Assembly: GCA_019638935.1 (NCBI GenBank)
Contig: JAHBSW010000005.1
Coordinates: 1-64,000 of the forward strand
Source of the DNA: Cryobacterium sp.
Lineage (GTDB): Bacteria > Actinomycetota > Actinomycetes > Actinomycetales > Microbacteriaceae
Length of the DNA: 64,000 nucleotides
Reading direction: 5' to 3'
Position numbers and translations under genes: made by a program. How positions within the stretch are numbered: position 1 is the stretch's first letter; each line of letters opens with the position of its first letter. Under the pieces are notes generated by a model that did not search any database, was not told where the DNA came from, and was given only the letters and a program-made list of their open reading frames with translations. Positions 35,454 to 43,080 of the stretch are shown here, one piece after another.

Positions 35454-35575
35454 GGTGGTGGCTCCCGCCTCTCTGCTCCTCACGCTAGGCGGCCCGGGGT
35501 GCACGCGGCGGAGTTGTCAGCAAACGTGCACGAAGCTGACGGCGGACTCAGCGGGTGCGGGCCTACCGTGCAACC

Positions 35576-35842
35576 ATGCCCAGACGCTCAGAACCCCAGT
35601 TGAAGGACCAAGAGCTTTACGAGAAGCTGCGTGACGAGGGTGCCTCGAAGGAGAAAGCAGCTCGCATCTCGAACGCCGCCGCACGCGATGGACGCGCCGC
35701 GGTTGGAAGACGAGGAGGTGTCGCCGAGGACTACGACGACCGCACCGTGAGTGAGTTGAAGTCCCGCGCGAAGGAGCTCGGCCTGTCGGGCTACTCGAAC
35801 AAGAAGAAGTCCGAGCTCATCGACATGCTTCGTAACCACTGA
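35576..35842 (+). CDS. Small Rho-N/SAP-like domain protein
   Basis: The 88-residue protein starts MPRRSEPQLKDQELYEKLR, a DUF7218-type N-terminus with a K-E-K-A-A-R-I-S-N segment. It ends in a Rho N-terminal or SAP-like motif (S-E-L-K-S-R-A-K-E-L-G-L-S-G-Y-S-N, then L-I-D-M-L-R-N-H) expected to bind nucleic acid. Such proteins are common in Actinobacteria and have been placed among stress or chromatin-associated proteins without a proven role. Confidence 0.8.
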   Translation: MPRRSEPQLKDQELYEKLRDEGASKEKAARISNAAARDGRAAVGRRGGVAEDYDDRTVSELKSRAKELGLSGYSNKKKSELIDMLRNH

Positions 35843-35863
35843 CAGCGGTTACGGTGCGCCTCG

Positions 35864-36304
35864 CTAGGCGTCTCTGGGCTCGAGAACAAACACCGGGATG
35901 AGACGCTCCGTGCGCTCCTGATAGTCCGCGTAGTTGGGGAACGCCTCGACCGCACGCTGCCACCACTCGTCACGAAGCTCACCACTCGCCTCGGTGACCG
36001 TGTAGTCGCGGGTGACCGGGCCATCCTGAAGCTCGACCAAGGGATGCGCACGCAGGTTCGCCACCCACGCTGGGTTGGTCGGTGACCCGCCCCGCGACCC
36101 GATGGCGGCATAGCGACCCTCGTGCTCGACGCGCATGAGAGCGGTTTTGCGCAGCTTGCCGCTCTTGGCGCCGAGGCTCGTCAGCACGATCACGGGCTTG
36201 CCGTGCAGTTCCGTGCCCTCGGCGCCGCCGGATGCTTCGATCAACTCTGCTTGCTCGCGCGCCCAGTCGGAGGTGCTGGGTGCGTATTCTCCCTGAAGTG
36301 GCAT
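35864..36304 (-). CDS. F420-type nitroreductase/quinone reductase family protein
   Basis: The 146-residue protein belongs to the DDN/FDOR split-beta-barrel family: [18 protein letters not shown] near residue 36, then [12 protein letters not shown] near residue 70 and N-L-R-A-H-P near residue 83. Members use deazaflavin F420 to reduce quinones or nitro compounds, or bind lipids. The substrate is not known. The ATG at 36304 was chosen; the longer frame runs into the tRNA-Arg gene and is not real. Confidence 0.88.
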   Translation of the reverse strand: MPLQGEYAPSTSDWAREQAELIEASGGAEGTELHGKPVIVLTSLGAKSGKLRKTALMRVEHEGRYAAIGSRGGSPTNPAWVANLRAHPLVELQDGPVTRDYTVTEASGELRDEWWQRAVEAFPNYADYQERTERLIPVFVLEPRDA

Positions 36305-36387
36305 GTCACCATTGTGACGCACAGGCGTGACGCGCGCTGGCGCCTCGAGGCACTCGAGAGGAGGGACCACTGCTTCGACCGATGAAG

Positions 36388-36460
36388 CGCGCCCGGAGAG
36401 ACTCGAACTCCCAACCTTCTGATCCGTAGTCAGATGCTCTATCCATTGAGCTACGGGCGC
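36388..36460 (-). tRNA. tRNA-Arg (anticodon ACG)
   Basis: The minus strand folds into a full cloverleaf: acceptor GCGCCCG/CGGGCGC, D-arm GCTC/GAGC, anticodon stem TCTGA/TCAGA with loop CTACGGA, and T-arm GGGAG/CTCTC with TTCGAGT. CCA is not encoded. The A34 of its anticodon is the expected target of the TadA encoded at 13329-13790. Confidence 0.97.
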
Positions 36461-36572
36461 GTGCTGCATCAAGCAACCAGACGACTATACCAGCCCGCAT
36501 CCTGTGTGAACGCTACCCGGCGAACCGCCGGGAAAGCGTGCACCTCGCCCCACCGCCAACGACAATAAGAGC

Positions 36573-37244
36573 ATGAGCAACAACACTGAATCGTGGCGAG
36601 ACGTCGACCAGTACCTCAGCGCCCAGCTCGTGCAGCAGGATGCCGCCCTCACCGAGACGCTCGCCAGAAGCGAACGGTAGGGGCTGCCGGCGATCGAAGT
36701 CGCCCCCACCCACGCAAAACTGCTGCACCTGCTCGTTCGCATGATCGGCGCGAAACGGGTGCTCGAGATCGGCACCCTCGGTGGATACTCGACGACATGG
36801 CTCGCCCGCGCCCTCCCCGCCGACGGTACGGTCATCACGTGCGAGGCCGTGCCGCACCACGCCGATGTCGCCCGTCGCAACCTCGCCGATTCGGGTCTCG
36901 CCGACAGAGTGCAGGTCAGGGTCGGACCTGCCCTCGACACCCTCGCTTCGCTCACGGAGGAGAACCTCGAGCCGTTCGACTTCGTCTTCATCGACGCCGA
37001 CAAAGTCAACAACCCCCACTACTTCGAGGCGGCCCTGAAACTCACCCGAGCGGGCAGCGTGATCGTGTGCGACAACGTCGTGCGGGGTGGTCGCGTCATC
37101 GACGGCTCGAGCACCGACCCCGACATCATCGGAACGCGCACCTTCCTCGACGTGATCGGCAGCGACCCCCGCGTCGACGCGACCGCCATCCAAACCGTCG
37201 GATTCAAGGGGTGGGACGGCTTCGCCCTCGCGCTCGTCAACTGA
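36573..37244 (+). pseudogene. O-methyltransferase with in-frame amber codon
   Basis: The frame begins MSNNTESWRDVDQYLSAQL, as in intact class I SAM O-methyltransferases of the caffeoyl-CoA OMT type, and continues past a TAG at 36678-36680 (codon 36) without any shift. The SAM site (V-L-E-I-G-T-L-G-G-Y-S-T-T-W), the metal-binding D-F-V-F-I-D-A-D-K and the C-terminal D-N-V-V-R-G-G are all intact. Either a nonsense mutation has just killed the gene, or a shorter product starts at the ATG 36741 (167 residues), or the base is a sequencing error. Confidence 0.8.
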
Positions 37245-37277
37245 GGCGCGGTCGAGGCGGGCGGTCTCAGCGAGGGC

Positions 37278-37460
37278 TCACTCCTCGCCGCGCGCCGCCG
37301 TGAGCAGCCTCAGCGCCTTCGGCCCGAAGCCGTGCAGAGCGAGCAGCGTGGAGAGATCGTCTGGAAGGTCCGCCAGCGCCTCGTAACCTGCTTCGATGAG
37401 CGCGTCAACGGCCGGACGGCTCAGCTTCACCCCGTCGAAGTGGTCCCCGCGGTCGTCCAT
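37278..37460 (-). CDS. Small helix-hairpin-helix-like protein, 60 aa
   Basis: The protein contains two short helix-hairpin-helix-like pieces (I-E-A-G-Y-E-A-L-A-D-L and L-H-G-F-G-P-K-A-L-R-L-L) of the sort found at the ends of DNA-binding or RNA polymerase alpha-CTD-like domains. It lies 28 nt after the FAH gene on the same strand. Function unknown; weak nucleic-acid binding is a guess from the motif. Confidence 0.6.
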   Translation of the reverse strand: MDDRGDHFDGVKLSRPAVDALIEAGYEALADLPDDLSTLLALHGFGPKALRLLTAARGEE

Positions 37461-37488
37461 GGCCCCAGACTAGTCGGCGAACCAGTGC

Positions 37489-38358
37489 TCAAAAAGACTC
37501 GGTCTCGTATCGGTTGACGAGCGAGCCGATGCCCTCGATGCGCACCTCGTAGCTGTCGCCGTCGCGCAGGAACACCTTCGGGTCGCGCGCGCCGCCGACG
37601 CCGGAGGGTGTGCCGGTGAGCACGAGGTCGCCGGGCTCGAGGGTCATGATGGTCGTGATGTAGACGAGCAGGCTCGGGATGTCGAACATGAGGCTCGTGG
37701 TGCGGTCGTCCTGCATGATCTCGCCGTTGAGCAGCCCGGTGATCCGCACGTCGGGCTCGACGCCGCCAAGGTGCGCTGCCGGAACAACGACCGGACCGAG
37801 CGGGGTCAACCGATCCCATGCCTTGCCGGCCGTGCGCTGCGTGGTGTGGTTCTGGAAGTCGCGCACCGAACCGTCATTCGCGGCAGTGAAGCCGAACACG
37901 GCATCCGTCACCTGCTCGCGAGTGAGGCGCCGCGAGCGTCGGCCGATGACGACCGCGAGCTCGGCCTCGAAGTCGATCGAGGTCGACTCGAGCGGCAGGG
38001 GCAGGGTGTCGAAGGGGCCGGCAAGCGCGTTGTCCCACTTTGCGAAGAGGTCCGGATGCGCGGGCCCCGCTGCACCGCCGAACTCGCGCACGTGCTCGAG
38101 GTAATTCTTGCCGACGCAGATGATCTTGCGGGGGCGGGCGATGGGAGCGAGCAGTTTCGCCGCATCCGCCGCGGCGATGGGGGCACCCGCGACGATTCGG
38201 CCCGCGTGACCGCCGGCAGCCTCGAGCAGGTCGGGCAGGTCGGCAAATGTTCGGCCGCCAACGGTGGCCATCGACGCGCCTTCGCTGCCGAAGACGACGA
38301 CAACGGGCTCCCCGGCGGCATCGACCACTCGCCCCAGTGAAGCCTCCGCGTACCCCAT
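37489..38358 (-). CDS. Fumarylacetoacetate hydrolase family protein
   Basis: The 289-residue protein has the FAH catalytic domain (I-I-C-V-G-K-N-Y-L-E-H near residue 80, the acidic metal ligands in D-F-E-A-E-L-A-V-V-I-G near residue 128, and the end motif L-T-G-T-P-S-G-V-G near residue 250). Members hydrolyse C-C bonds in 3-ketoacids or act as oxaloacetate decarboxylases or hydratases. The substrate is open. Its ATG overlaps the stop of the preceding membrane-protein gene by one nt, so the two are translationally coupled. Confidence 0.9.
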   Translation of the reverse strand: MGYAEASLGRVVDAAGEPVVVVFGSEGASMATVGGRTFADLPDLLEAAGGHAGRIVAGAPIAAADAAKLLAPIARPRKIICVGKNYLEHVREFGGAAGPAHPDLFAKWDNALAGPFDTLPLPLESTSIDFEAELAVVIGRRSRRLTREQVTDAVFGFTAANDGSVRDFQNHTTQRTAGKAWDRLTPLGPVVVPAAHLGGVEPDVRITGLLNGEIMQDDRTTSLMFDIPSLLVYITTIMTLEPGDLVLTGTPSGVGGARDPKVFLRDGDSYEVRIEGIGSLVNRYETESF

Positions 38359-38804
38359 CACACCGGCCCCTGGCTCTCGTCGTCTTCATGGAGATCGAGC
38401 CGTGGCTCGATGATCGGCGTGGACCCGGACCACACCGTGAGCAGCAGCACCAGTGCCGTGCCGGAGAGCAGCCCATCGACGATCCCCGCGGGCAGCATGA
38501 ATGTCATGAGAACGAGTGTCACCGTGCACATGACGAGGGAGAGCACGAGTCCCCACATCCGGTTCGTGAACAGCCCGATCGAGGCGACCACCCGCAGGGC
38601 ACCGAAGATGCCGCTCATGATCATCATGAGGTAGAGGTTGTCATTGAGGTAGGCAAGCGCGAAGATCTGCGCTCGCTCGGTCACCGCGGCCTGGTCGATT
38701 CCCAGGGCGAGTGCGACGAGGAGACCGAGAAACGGCAGCCCCTCCATGAGTCCGCCCTGAATGAGCTGCAGGGTGCCGGCGACGCGCACCCGCCGAGAAC
38801 TCAT
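38358..38804 (-). CDS. Small integral membrane protein
   Basis: The 148-residue protein has about four hydrophobic helices (starting near residues 10, 50, 80 and 105) and a charged C-terminal tail (R-L-D-L-H-E-D-D-E-S). No family is recognised. The ATG at 38804 (MSSRRVRVAG) was chosen as it gives a typical positive start; an upstream ATG 16 codons earlier is possible. It is coupled to the FAH gene downstream, but nothing shows a shared function. Confidence 0.7.
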   Translation of the reverse strand: MSSRRVRVAGTLQLIQGGLMEGLPFLGLLVALALGIDQAAVTERAQIFALAYLNDNLYLMMIMSGIFGALRVVASIGLFTNRMWGLVLSLVMCTVTLVLMTFMLPAGIVDGLLSGTALVLLLTVWSGSTPIIEPRLDLHEDDESQGPV

Positions 38805-38868
38805 AGACCGGGCATCCGTCGAGCCGGCCGAAACCACCTCACTCACCAGCAAAGCCTACCCGAGCACT

Positions 38869-38948
38869 CGAAATGCAGGAGATTCGCGGGCCGGCCGCCG
38901 TGGTCGCGGGTCAGCGCGCTGCGAAACTGCAGAATCTCCTGCATTTCG
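38869..38948. repeat. CGAAATGCAGGAGATTC palindromic repeat, intergenic copy
   Basis: Seventeen-base perfect arms CGAAATGCAGGAGATTC/GAATCTCCTGCATTTCG surround about 46 nt between the MFS gene and the small membrane-protein gene. It is the same family as the copy inside the aminotransferase gene (34096-34178). Confidence 0.9.
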
Positions 38949-39008
38949 GCCAGAGCCTGCTGGAGCCCGCAGCATGCGGACTCCTCCAGTGTCAACCCAC
39001 AGACCCGA

Positions 39009-40325
39009 CTAGCGCGGCCTGCGCGGTTGATGGATCCCCATGCGGATGCGGGTCTTCCGCCGCTCGACGAGGATGAACACGGTGCCGATCAGCCACAGCG
39101 GCACCTGCGTGAGAAACGCTATGCGGAACGCGTCGAGCGTGTAGGTCTCGGGGGTTCCCGCACCCTGCAGATCGAGCGCGAGCCCGATAAAGAGAATCGC
39201 GAGCAGCGCCGAAAGGAACCCGCCGGAGTTCGTCACACCCGTCGCCGAGCTCAAGCGGTGGCTGGGATTGTGGGCGCGGGCGTGGTCGAAGGCGATCATC
39301 GACGCGGGTCCCCCGGTCGCGAGGGCGATGGCGAGAGCGACGAGCACCCAGAGCGGCGCTGTGCCCGGCCACAGGATGACCACGAACCAGACCGCGGCTT
39401 GAATCGCAATCGTGGGCAGCACCAGAGCGTGCGAGCGCCGCAGCGGCATCTTGGCGGAGAGGGCGCCGATAATCGGCCCGAAGGCCATGCCCGCCACCAC
39501 ATACACGATCATGATCGCTGCCGCCTCGCCGATGGCGCGGCCCTCGCCCACCGTGAGAAACGGTAAGCCCCACAGCATCATGAACGCCGCCCCCGCGAAA
39601 GGCGTCGTGAAGTGCGACCAGAAGGCGAGGCGGGTTCCCGGATGCGACCACGCCGCCCGAATGCCCACGCGCGTATCGATGGCGGAGGTCACTGTCTGAA
39701 TCGCCCCCGTCTCGGTGTTGACCGAGACATCCGCTGCGACCTCGGGCGGGTGGTTCCGGATGACGAGCCACACGAGGATCGTGAACAGAATGCCGAGTGC
39801 CGCGAACGCTCCGAATGTGACCGTCCACGACGTGAGATGCAGCAGGGCGACGACCGGAACGATGGCGACGACCTGTCCAAGTTGTCCGACGATGCCGGTG
39901 AGCTGCACCATGACCGGGGCACGCTGAGCGGGGAACCAGGTGGCGATCAGGCGGAGCACGCTGGGAAAGACGGCGGCGTCGCCGAGACCGAGCAGCATGC
40001 GCGCGCCGATCGCGACCGCCACATTGGGCGAGATCGCCACGATCAACTGGCCAAGCGCCATGAGCACCATGCCGATCGCCATGATGGGGCGTGCTCCGTG
40101 GCGGTCGAGCAGCAGGCCGACCGGTATCTGCATGGCCCCGTACACCGCGAGCTGCAGCACGGCGAACATGGAGAGGGTCGAGGCATCCGTCTGAAAGTAG
40201 TTCGCCGCGTCAACGCCCACGGCCGAGAGCGACGTTCGGTTGGCGACAGCGAAGGTGTAGGCGGCCACACCGACGGTCCAGATGATCCACGCTCGTGCCC
40301 GGGGCGGTGAGGGGATCGGTGGCAT
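39009..40325 (-). CDS. MFS transporter
   Basis: A 438-residue protein with twelve predicted helices, a D-R-H-G-A-R-P motif A after helix 2 and a typical N-terminus (R-A-W-I-I-W-T-V-G-V-A-A-Y). It resembles the anion:cation symporter/nitrate-nitrite-like branch of small-molecule MFS proteins. No substrate can be given and neighbouring genes do not help. Confidence 0.88.
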   Translation of the reverse strand: MPPIPSPPRARAWIIWTVGVAAYTFAVANRTSLSAVGVDAANYFQTDASTLSMFAVLQLAVYGAMQIPVGLLLDRHGARPIMAIGMVLMALGQLIVAISPNVAVAIGARMLLGLGDAAVFPSVLRLIATWFPAQRAPVMVQLTGIVGQLGQVVAIVPVVALLHLTSWTVTFGAFAALGILFTILVWLVIRNHPPEVAADVSVNTETGAIQTVTSAIDTRVGIRAAWSHPGTRLAFWSHFTTPFAGAAFMMLWGLPFLTVGEGRAIGEAAAIMIVYVVAGMAFGPIIGALSAKMPLRRSHALVLPTIAIQAAVWFVVILWPGTAPLWVLVALAIALATGGPASMIAFDHARAHNPSHRLSSATGVTNSGGFLSALLAILFIGLALDLQGAGTPETYTLDAFRIAFLTQVPLWLIGTVFILVERRKTRIRMGIHQPRRPR

Positions 40326-40641
40326 CGCTCGACATTCGCGGTCGGTCGACGAAGGCCCGTCGATGAGTGGGGAGTTGTGGAGAGAATACAGACAAATACC
40401 ACAATCACCCTGACTCTTGCGAGAACCGAGTTCGAACCGGTCATGGCGAGCAGGCTGCCCGTCGCCGAGTAATCACGGCGTCAAAGAATTGAACTCCTAA
40501 GCCGTCGAATCTTTAGTCGTCGCCCTGCGTCGCAAAGACAGCGATCACCATGCGTTCTCCCCCTCTGGCGCTGCTCGTGGATGGCTCCGCGCACGTGCGC
40601 TTCTTCCATCGTCAAATCCTTTTTTTCTCAGCGGATCAAAA
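40326..40641. other. Intergenic, no supported gene
   Basis: This stretch separates the MFS gene from the end of the transporter operon on the same strand. A minus-strand 42-codon frame (40481-40609) follows an AAAAAAAGGA site but has no recognisable content. No tRNA or clear terminator is seen. Confidence 0.4.
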
Positions 40642-41469
40642 TCACGTAATCATTGTGCGTTTCGCCGTCTGAACAAGTCGATGAATCTTCTGGCGAAGCT
40701 CATTGAACTCCGGCAGCGAGCGCGTTCGAAGCTGATCTCGTGCCTTGGGCAGGGGAATGGGCACGTCTTCAAGAACGGAGGTCGGAGAGTTCGAGAGCAC
40801 GAGAACACGCTGTCCGAGATAGATCGCCTCATCGATGTCGTGGGTGACGAAGACGACGGTTACCTGCAAGGACTTCCACAACGAGAAGACCAGGTCCTCC
40901 AGCTCGGCCCGGGTCTGCGCGTCCACCGCGGCGAAGGGCTCGTCCATCAGGAGGATGCGCGGCTGGTACGCGACGGCCCGGGCGATCGCAACGCGTTGCT
41001 GCATCCCACCTGAGAGCTGCCACGGGTACGAGTCGGGAACATGGGCTAGCCCGACGGCTTCGAGGGCGTCGGACACGAGCTCAGCCCGTCGCGTCGCGGG
41101 GACCTTCTTCTCGCGAAGCGGCAGTTCCACGTTCTGTCGCACCGTCAGCCACGGAAACAGGCTGCGCCCGTACTCCTGGAAGACGATCGCCATGCCTTCG
41201 GGTGGCGACGTGACCCGCGCACCCGCGAGGCTCACGCTCCCCGACGTTACGTCGAGCAAGCCCCCGATGCAGCGCAGCAGCGTCGTCTTGCCCGCTCCCG
41301 ACGGCCCGACGATGCAGAGGAACTCGCCGTCGCTCACGCGGAAGTCGAGGTCGCGGATGGCCTCGAACTCGGTGCCCCCGCTCGAGTACACCTTCCTCAC
41401 GTGCTGGACCTCGAGGAGCGAGGCATCGCCCTCAGATCGGGTGGTGTTCATTCTGGACGCTCCTGCCAT
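40642..41469 (-). CDS. ABC transporter ATP-binding protein (SsuB/TauB-like)
   Basis: The 275-residue ATPase has Walker A (G-P-S-G-A-G-K-T-T), signature (L-S-G-G-M-Q-Q-R-V), Walker B (I-L-L-M-D-E-P-F-A-A-V-D) and H-loop (V-T-H-D-I-D-E-A). The S-G-G-M-Q-Q-R signature and I-D-E-A-I-Y-L are typical of the nitrate/sulfonate/taurine importer group. It works with the two permeases encoded just upstream and probably the binding protein at 46599-47612. Confidence 0.93.
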   Translation of the reverse strand: MAGASRMNTTRSEGDASLLEVQHVRKVYSSGGTEFEAIRDLDFRVSDGEFLCIVGPSGAGKTTLLRCIGGLLDVTSGSVSLAGARVTSPPEGMAIVFQEYGRSLFPWLTVRQNVELPLREKKVPATRRAELVSDALEAVGLAHVPDSYPWQLSGGMQQRVAIARAVAYQPRILLMDEPFAAVDAQTRAELEDLVFSLWKSLQVTVVFVTHDIDEAIYLGQRVLVLSNSPTSVLEDVPIPLPKARDQLRTRSLPEFNELRQKIHRLVQTAKRTMIT

Positions 41470-41473
41470 CTGC

Positions 41474-42250
41474 TCAAACCCTTTGCTCGATACGTTGGAT
41501 GCTGAGGTACCACCGGAGCACCCACGCCTCGAAGGCCCTGAAGATGACAGAGAGGATGACGCCGATGAGTCCCAGGAGCAGCACGCCCGACCACATCTCG
41601 GGCATCTCGAAGCCCCGCTGGAACTGCACGATGGCGAAGCCTAGGCCGTTGCTCGCCGCGAACATCTCACTGATCACCATGAGGATGATCCCGACCGAGA
41701 GCGACTGGCGGGCTCCCGTCACGATCTGGGGGCTCGCGCTTCGCAGCACGAGCGTCATCAGGCGCGTGGGCACGGAGAGGCGGTAGGACCGTGCCGTGTC
41801 GGCGAGCACCTCGTCGATCGCGCGCACGCCCTCGACGGTGTTGAGGAGCACCGGCCAGATGCAGCCGAGTGCGATCACGGCGACCTTCATCTCGTCGCCG
41901 ATCCCGGCGAAGAGCATGATGACGGGAACCAGGACCGGCGGGGGCATCGCACGCAGGAACTCGAGGGTCGGCTCCGCGTAGTCTCGCAGGGTGCGGGACA
42001 GTCCGAGTGCCACGCCCGCTACGATGCCGATCGCGAGCGCGACGCCGTAGCCGATGAAGAGCCGCACGAGGCTTGGCACCACATCGGAGAGGAGCCTGCC
42101 GCTCAACCATGTCTCGGGAAATGTCTCGACGATCGCGCGCAGGGGCGGCCAGAAGAAGCTCGTGCTGCCGGCGGACACGAACCACCACAGCGTGACGAGG
42201 ATCACGGGGAGACCGACGGCGAAGAGCACTCGGCGAAGCAGCGTGTTCAC
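41474..42250 (-). CDS. ABC transporter permease (SsuC/TauC-like)
   Basis: The 258-residue membrane protein has six hydrophobic helices and the SsuC-type cytoplasmic loop (E-V-L-A-D-T-A-R-S-Y-R-L). The GTG start at 42250 lies behind AGGAGGG and overlaps the stop of the first permease by four nt (GTGA). Two different permeases form the channel, unlike the usual SsuC homodimer. Confidence 0.9.
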   Translation of the reverse strand: MNTLLRRVLFAVGLPVILVTLWWFVSAGSTSFFWPPLRAIVETFPETWLSGRLLSDVVPSLVRLFIGYGVALAIGIVAGVALGLSRTLRDYAEPTLEFLRAMPPPVLVPVIMLFAGIGDEMKVAVIALGCIWPVLLNTVEGVRAIDEVLADTARSYRLSVPTRLMTLVLRSASPQIVTGARQSLSVGIILMVISEMFAASNGLGFAIVQFQRGFEMPEMWSGVLLLGLIGVILSVIFRAFEAWVLRWYLSIQRIEQRV

Positions 42251-43080
42251 GGCGAACCCTCCTGGTCCCGTCGAATCGAGGTGTGCCACCGCAGGACCCG
42301 GCGCTCGAGCAGCCGAGTGCCCAGATTGACGGCGACACCGAGCATCCCTGCCACGATGACGAAGGCGTACATGGTCGCCACCTGGCCGGCGGTTTGCGAC
42401 AGCACTATCTGCTTTCCGATGCCGGGACTCCCGATCACGAGCTCGCCCGTGATCTCGAGGATCAGGGCGACCGATGCTCCCAGCCGCACCCCCGTCATGA
42501 CATAGGGCAGGGCGGTCGGCCAGACGAGCGAACGAAGCTGGGTGAGCGGCCGGAAGCGATACGAGCGCGCCGTCTCGCGCGCGATCGGGTCGACATCCTG
42601 AACCCCAGAGAGAACCTGGATCAGCACCTGCCAGAAGGTCGCGTAGACGACCAGGAGCAGGGTCGAGCGCATGTCGGTGCCGAACAGGATGACCGCCAGC
42701 GGGATGAGGGCGACGGAGGGGATGGGCCGGAGGAACTCGATCGTGGAGTGGGTCGCCTCACGAACCCACTTCAGACTGCCGATGAACATGCCGAGGGCGA
42801 TGCCGGCGACGAGGGCGATTATCAGGCCAGTGAACCAGCCGAACACGGTCTGGCCCAGCAGGGTCCAGAAGGCCGGGGTCGCGGCCTGCGCCCCGAGAGC
42901 CACCATGATCTCGCTGAACGGGGGGAGGTACGCCGGGTTCACAAGTCCGAGCCGCGGCACGGCCTCGAGGATGAGCACGAAGAGGAGCGTTCCGGTGAGC
43001 CCACGGATCGCCACGCGCCGGCGTGCCGATCCTGCGCGGAGCCGAGTCGAGCCGCGCTGGGCGAGGGGCAGCGTCATCAC
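42247..43080 (-). CDS. ABC transporter permease (SsuC/TauC-like)
   Basis: The 277-residue protein has a basic N-terminus, six helices and the EAA-like loop D-P-I-A-R-E-T-A-R-S-Y-R-F. It pairs with the following permease. Its start directly follows the stop of the Baeyer-Villiger monooxygenase gene, so importer and oxygenase are on one transcript. Confidence 0.9.
   Translation of the reverse strand: MMTLPLAQRGSTRLRAGSARRRVAIRGLTGTLLFVLILEAVPRLGLVNPAYLPPFSEIMVALGAQAATPAFWTLLGQTVFGWFTGLIIALVAGIALGMFIGSLKWVREATHSTIEFLRPIPSVALIPLAVILFGTDMRSTLLLVVYATFWQVLIQVLSGVQDVDPIARETARSYRFRPLTQLRSLVWPTALPYVMTGVRLGASVALILEITGELVIGSPGIGKQIVLSQTAGQVATMYAFVIVAGMLGVAVNLGTRLLERRVLRWHTSIRRDQEGSP

Noticed and set aside
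36305..36472. N-terminal extension of the F420 nitroreductase reading [18 protein letters not shown]
   Set aside because: This is the translated tRNA-Arg gene, a common false extension.
40481..40609. A 42-codon minus-strand frame after the ABC ATPase, with an AAAAAAAGGA site
   Set aside because: The product is Arg-rich without any recognised motif and the reading frame is not supported by context; conservation data would be needed to call it.
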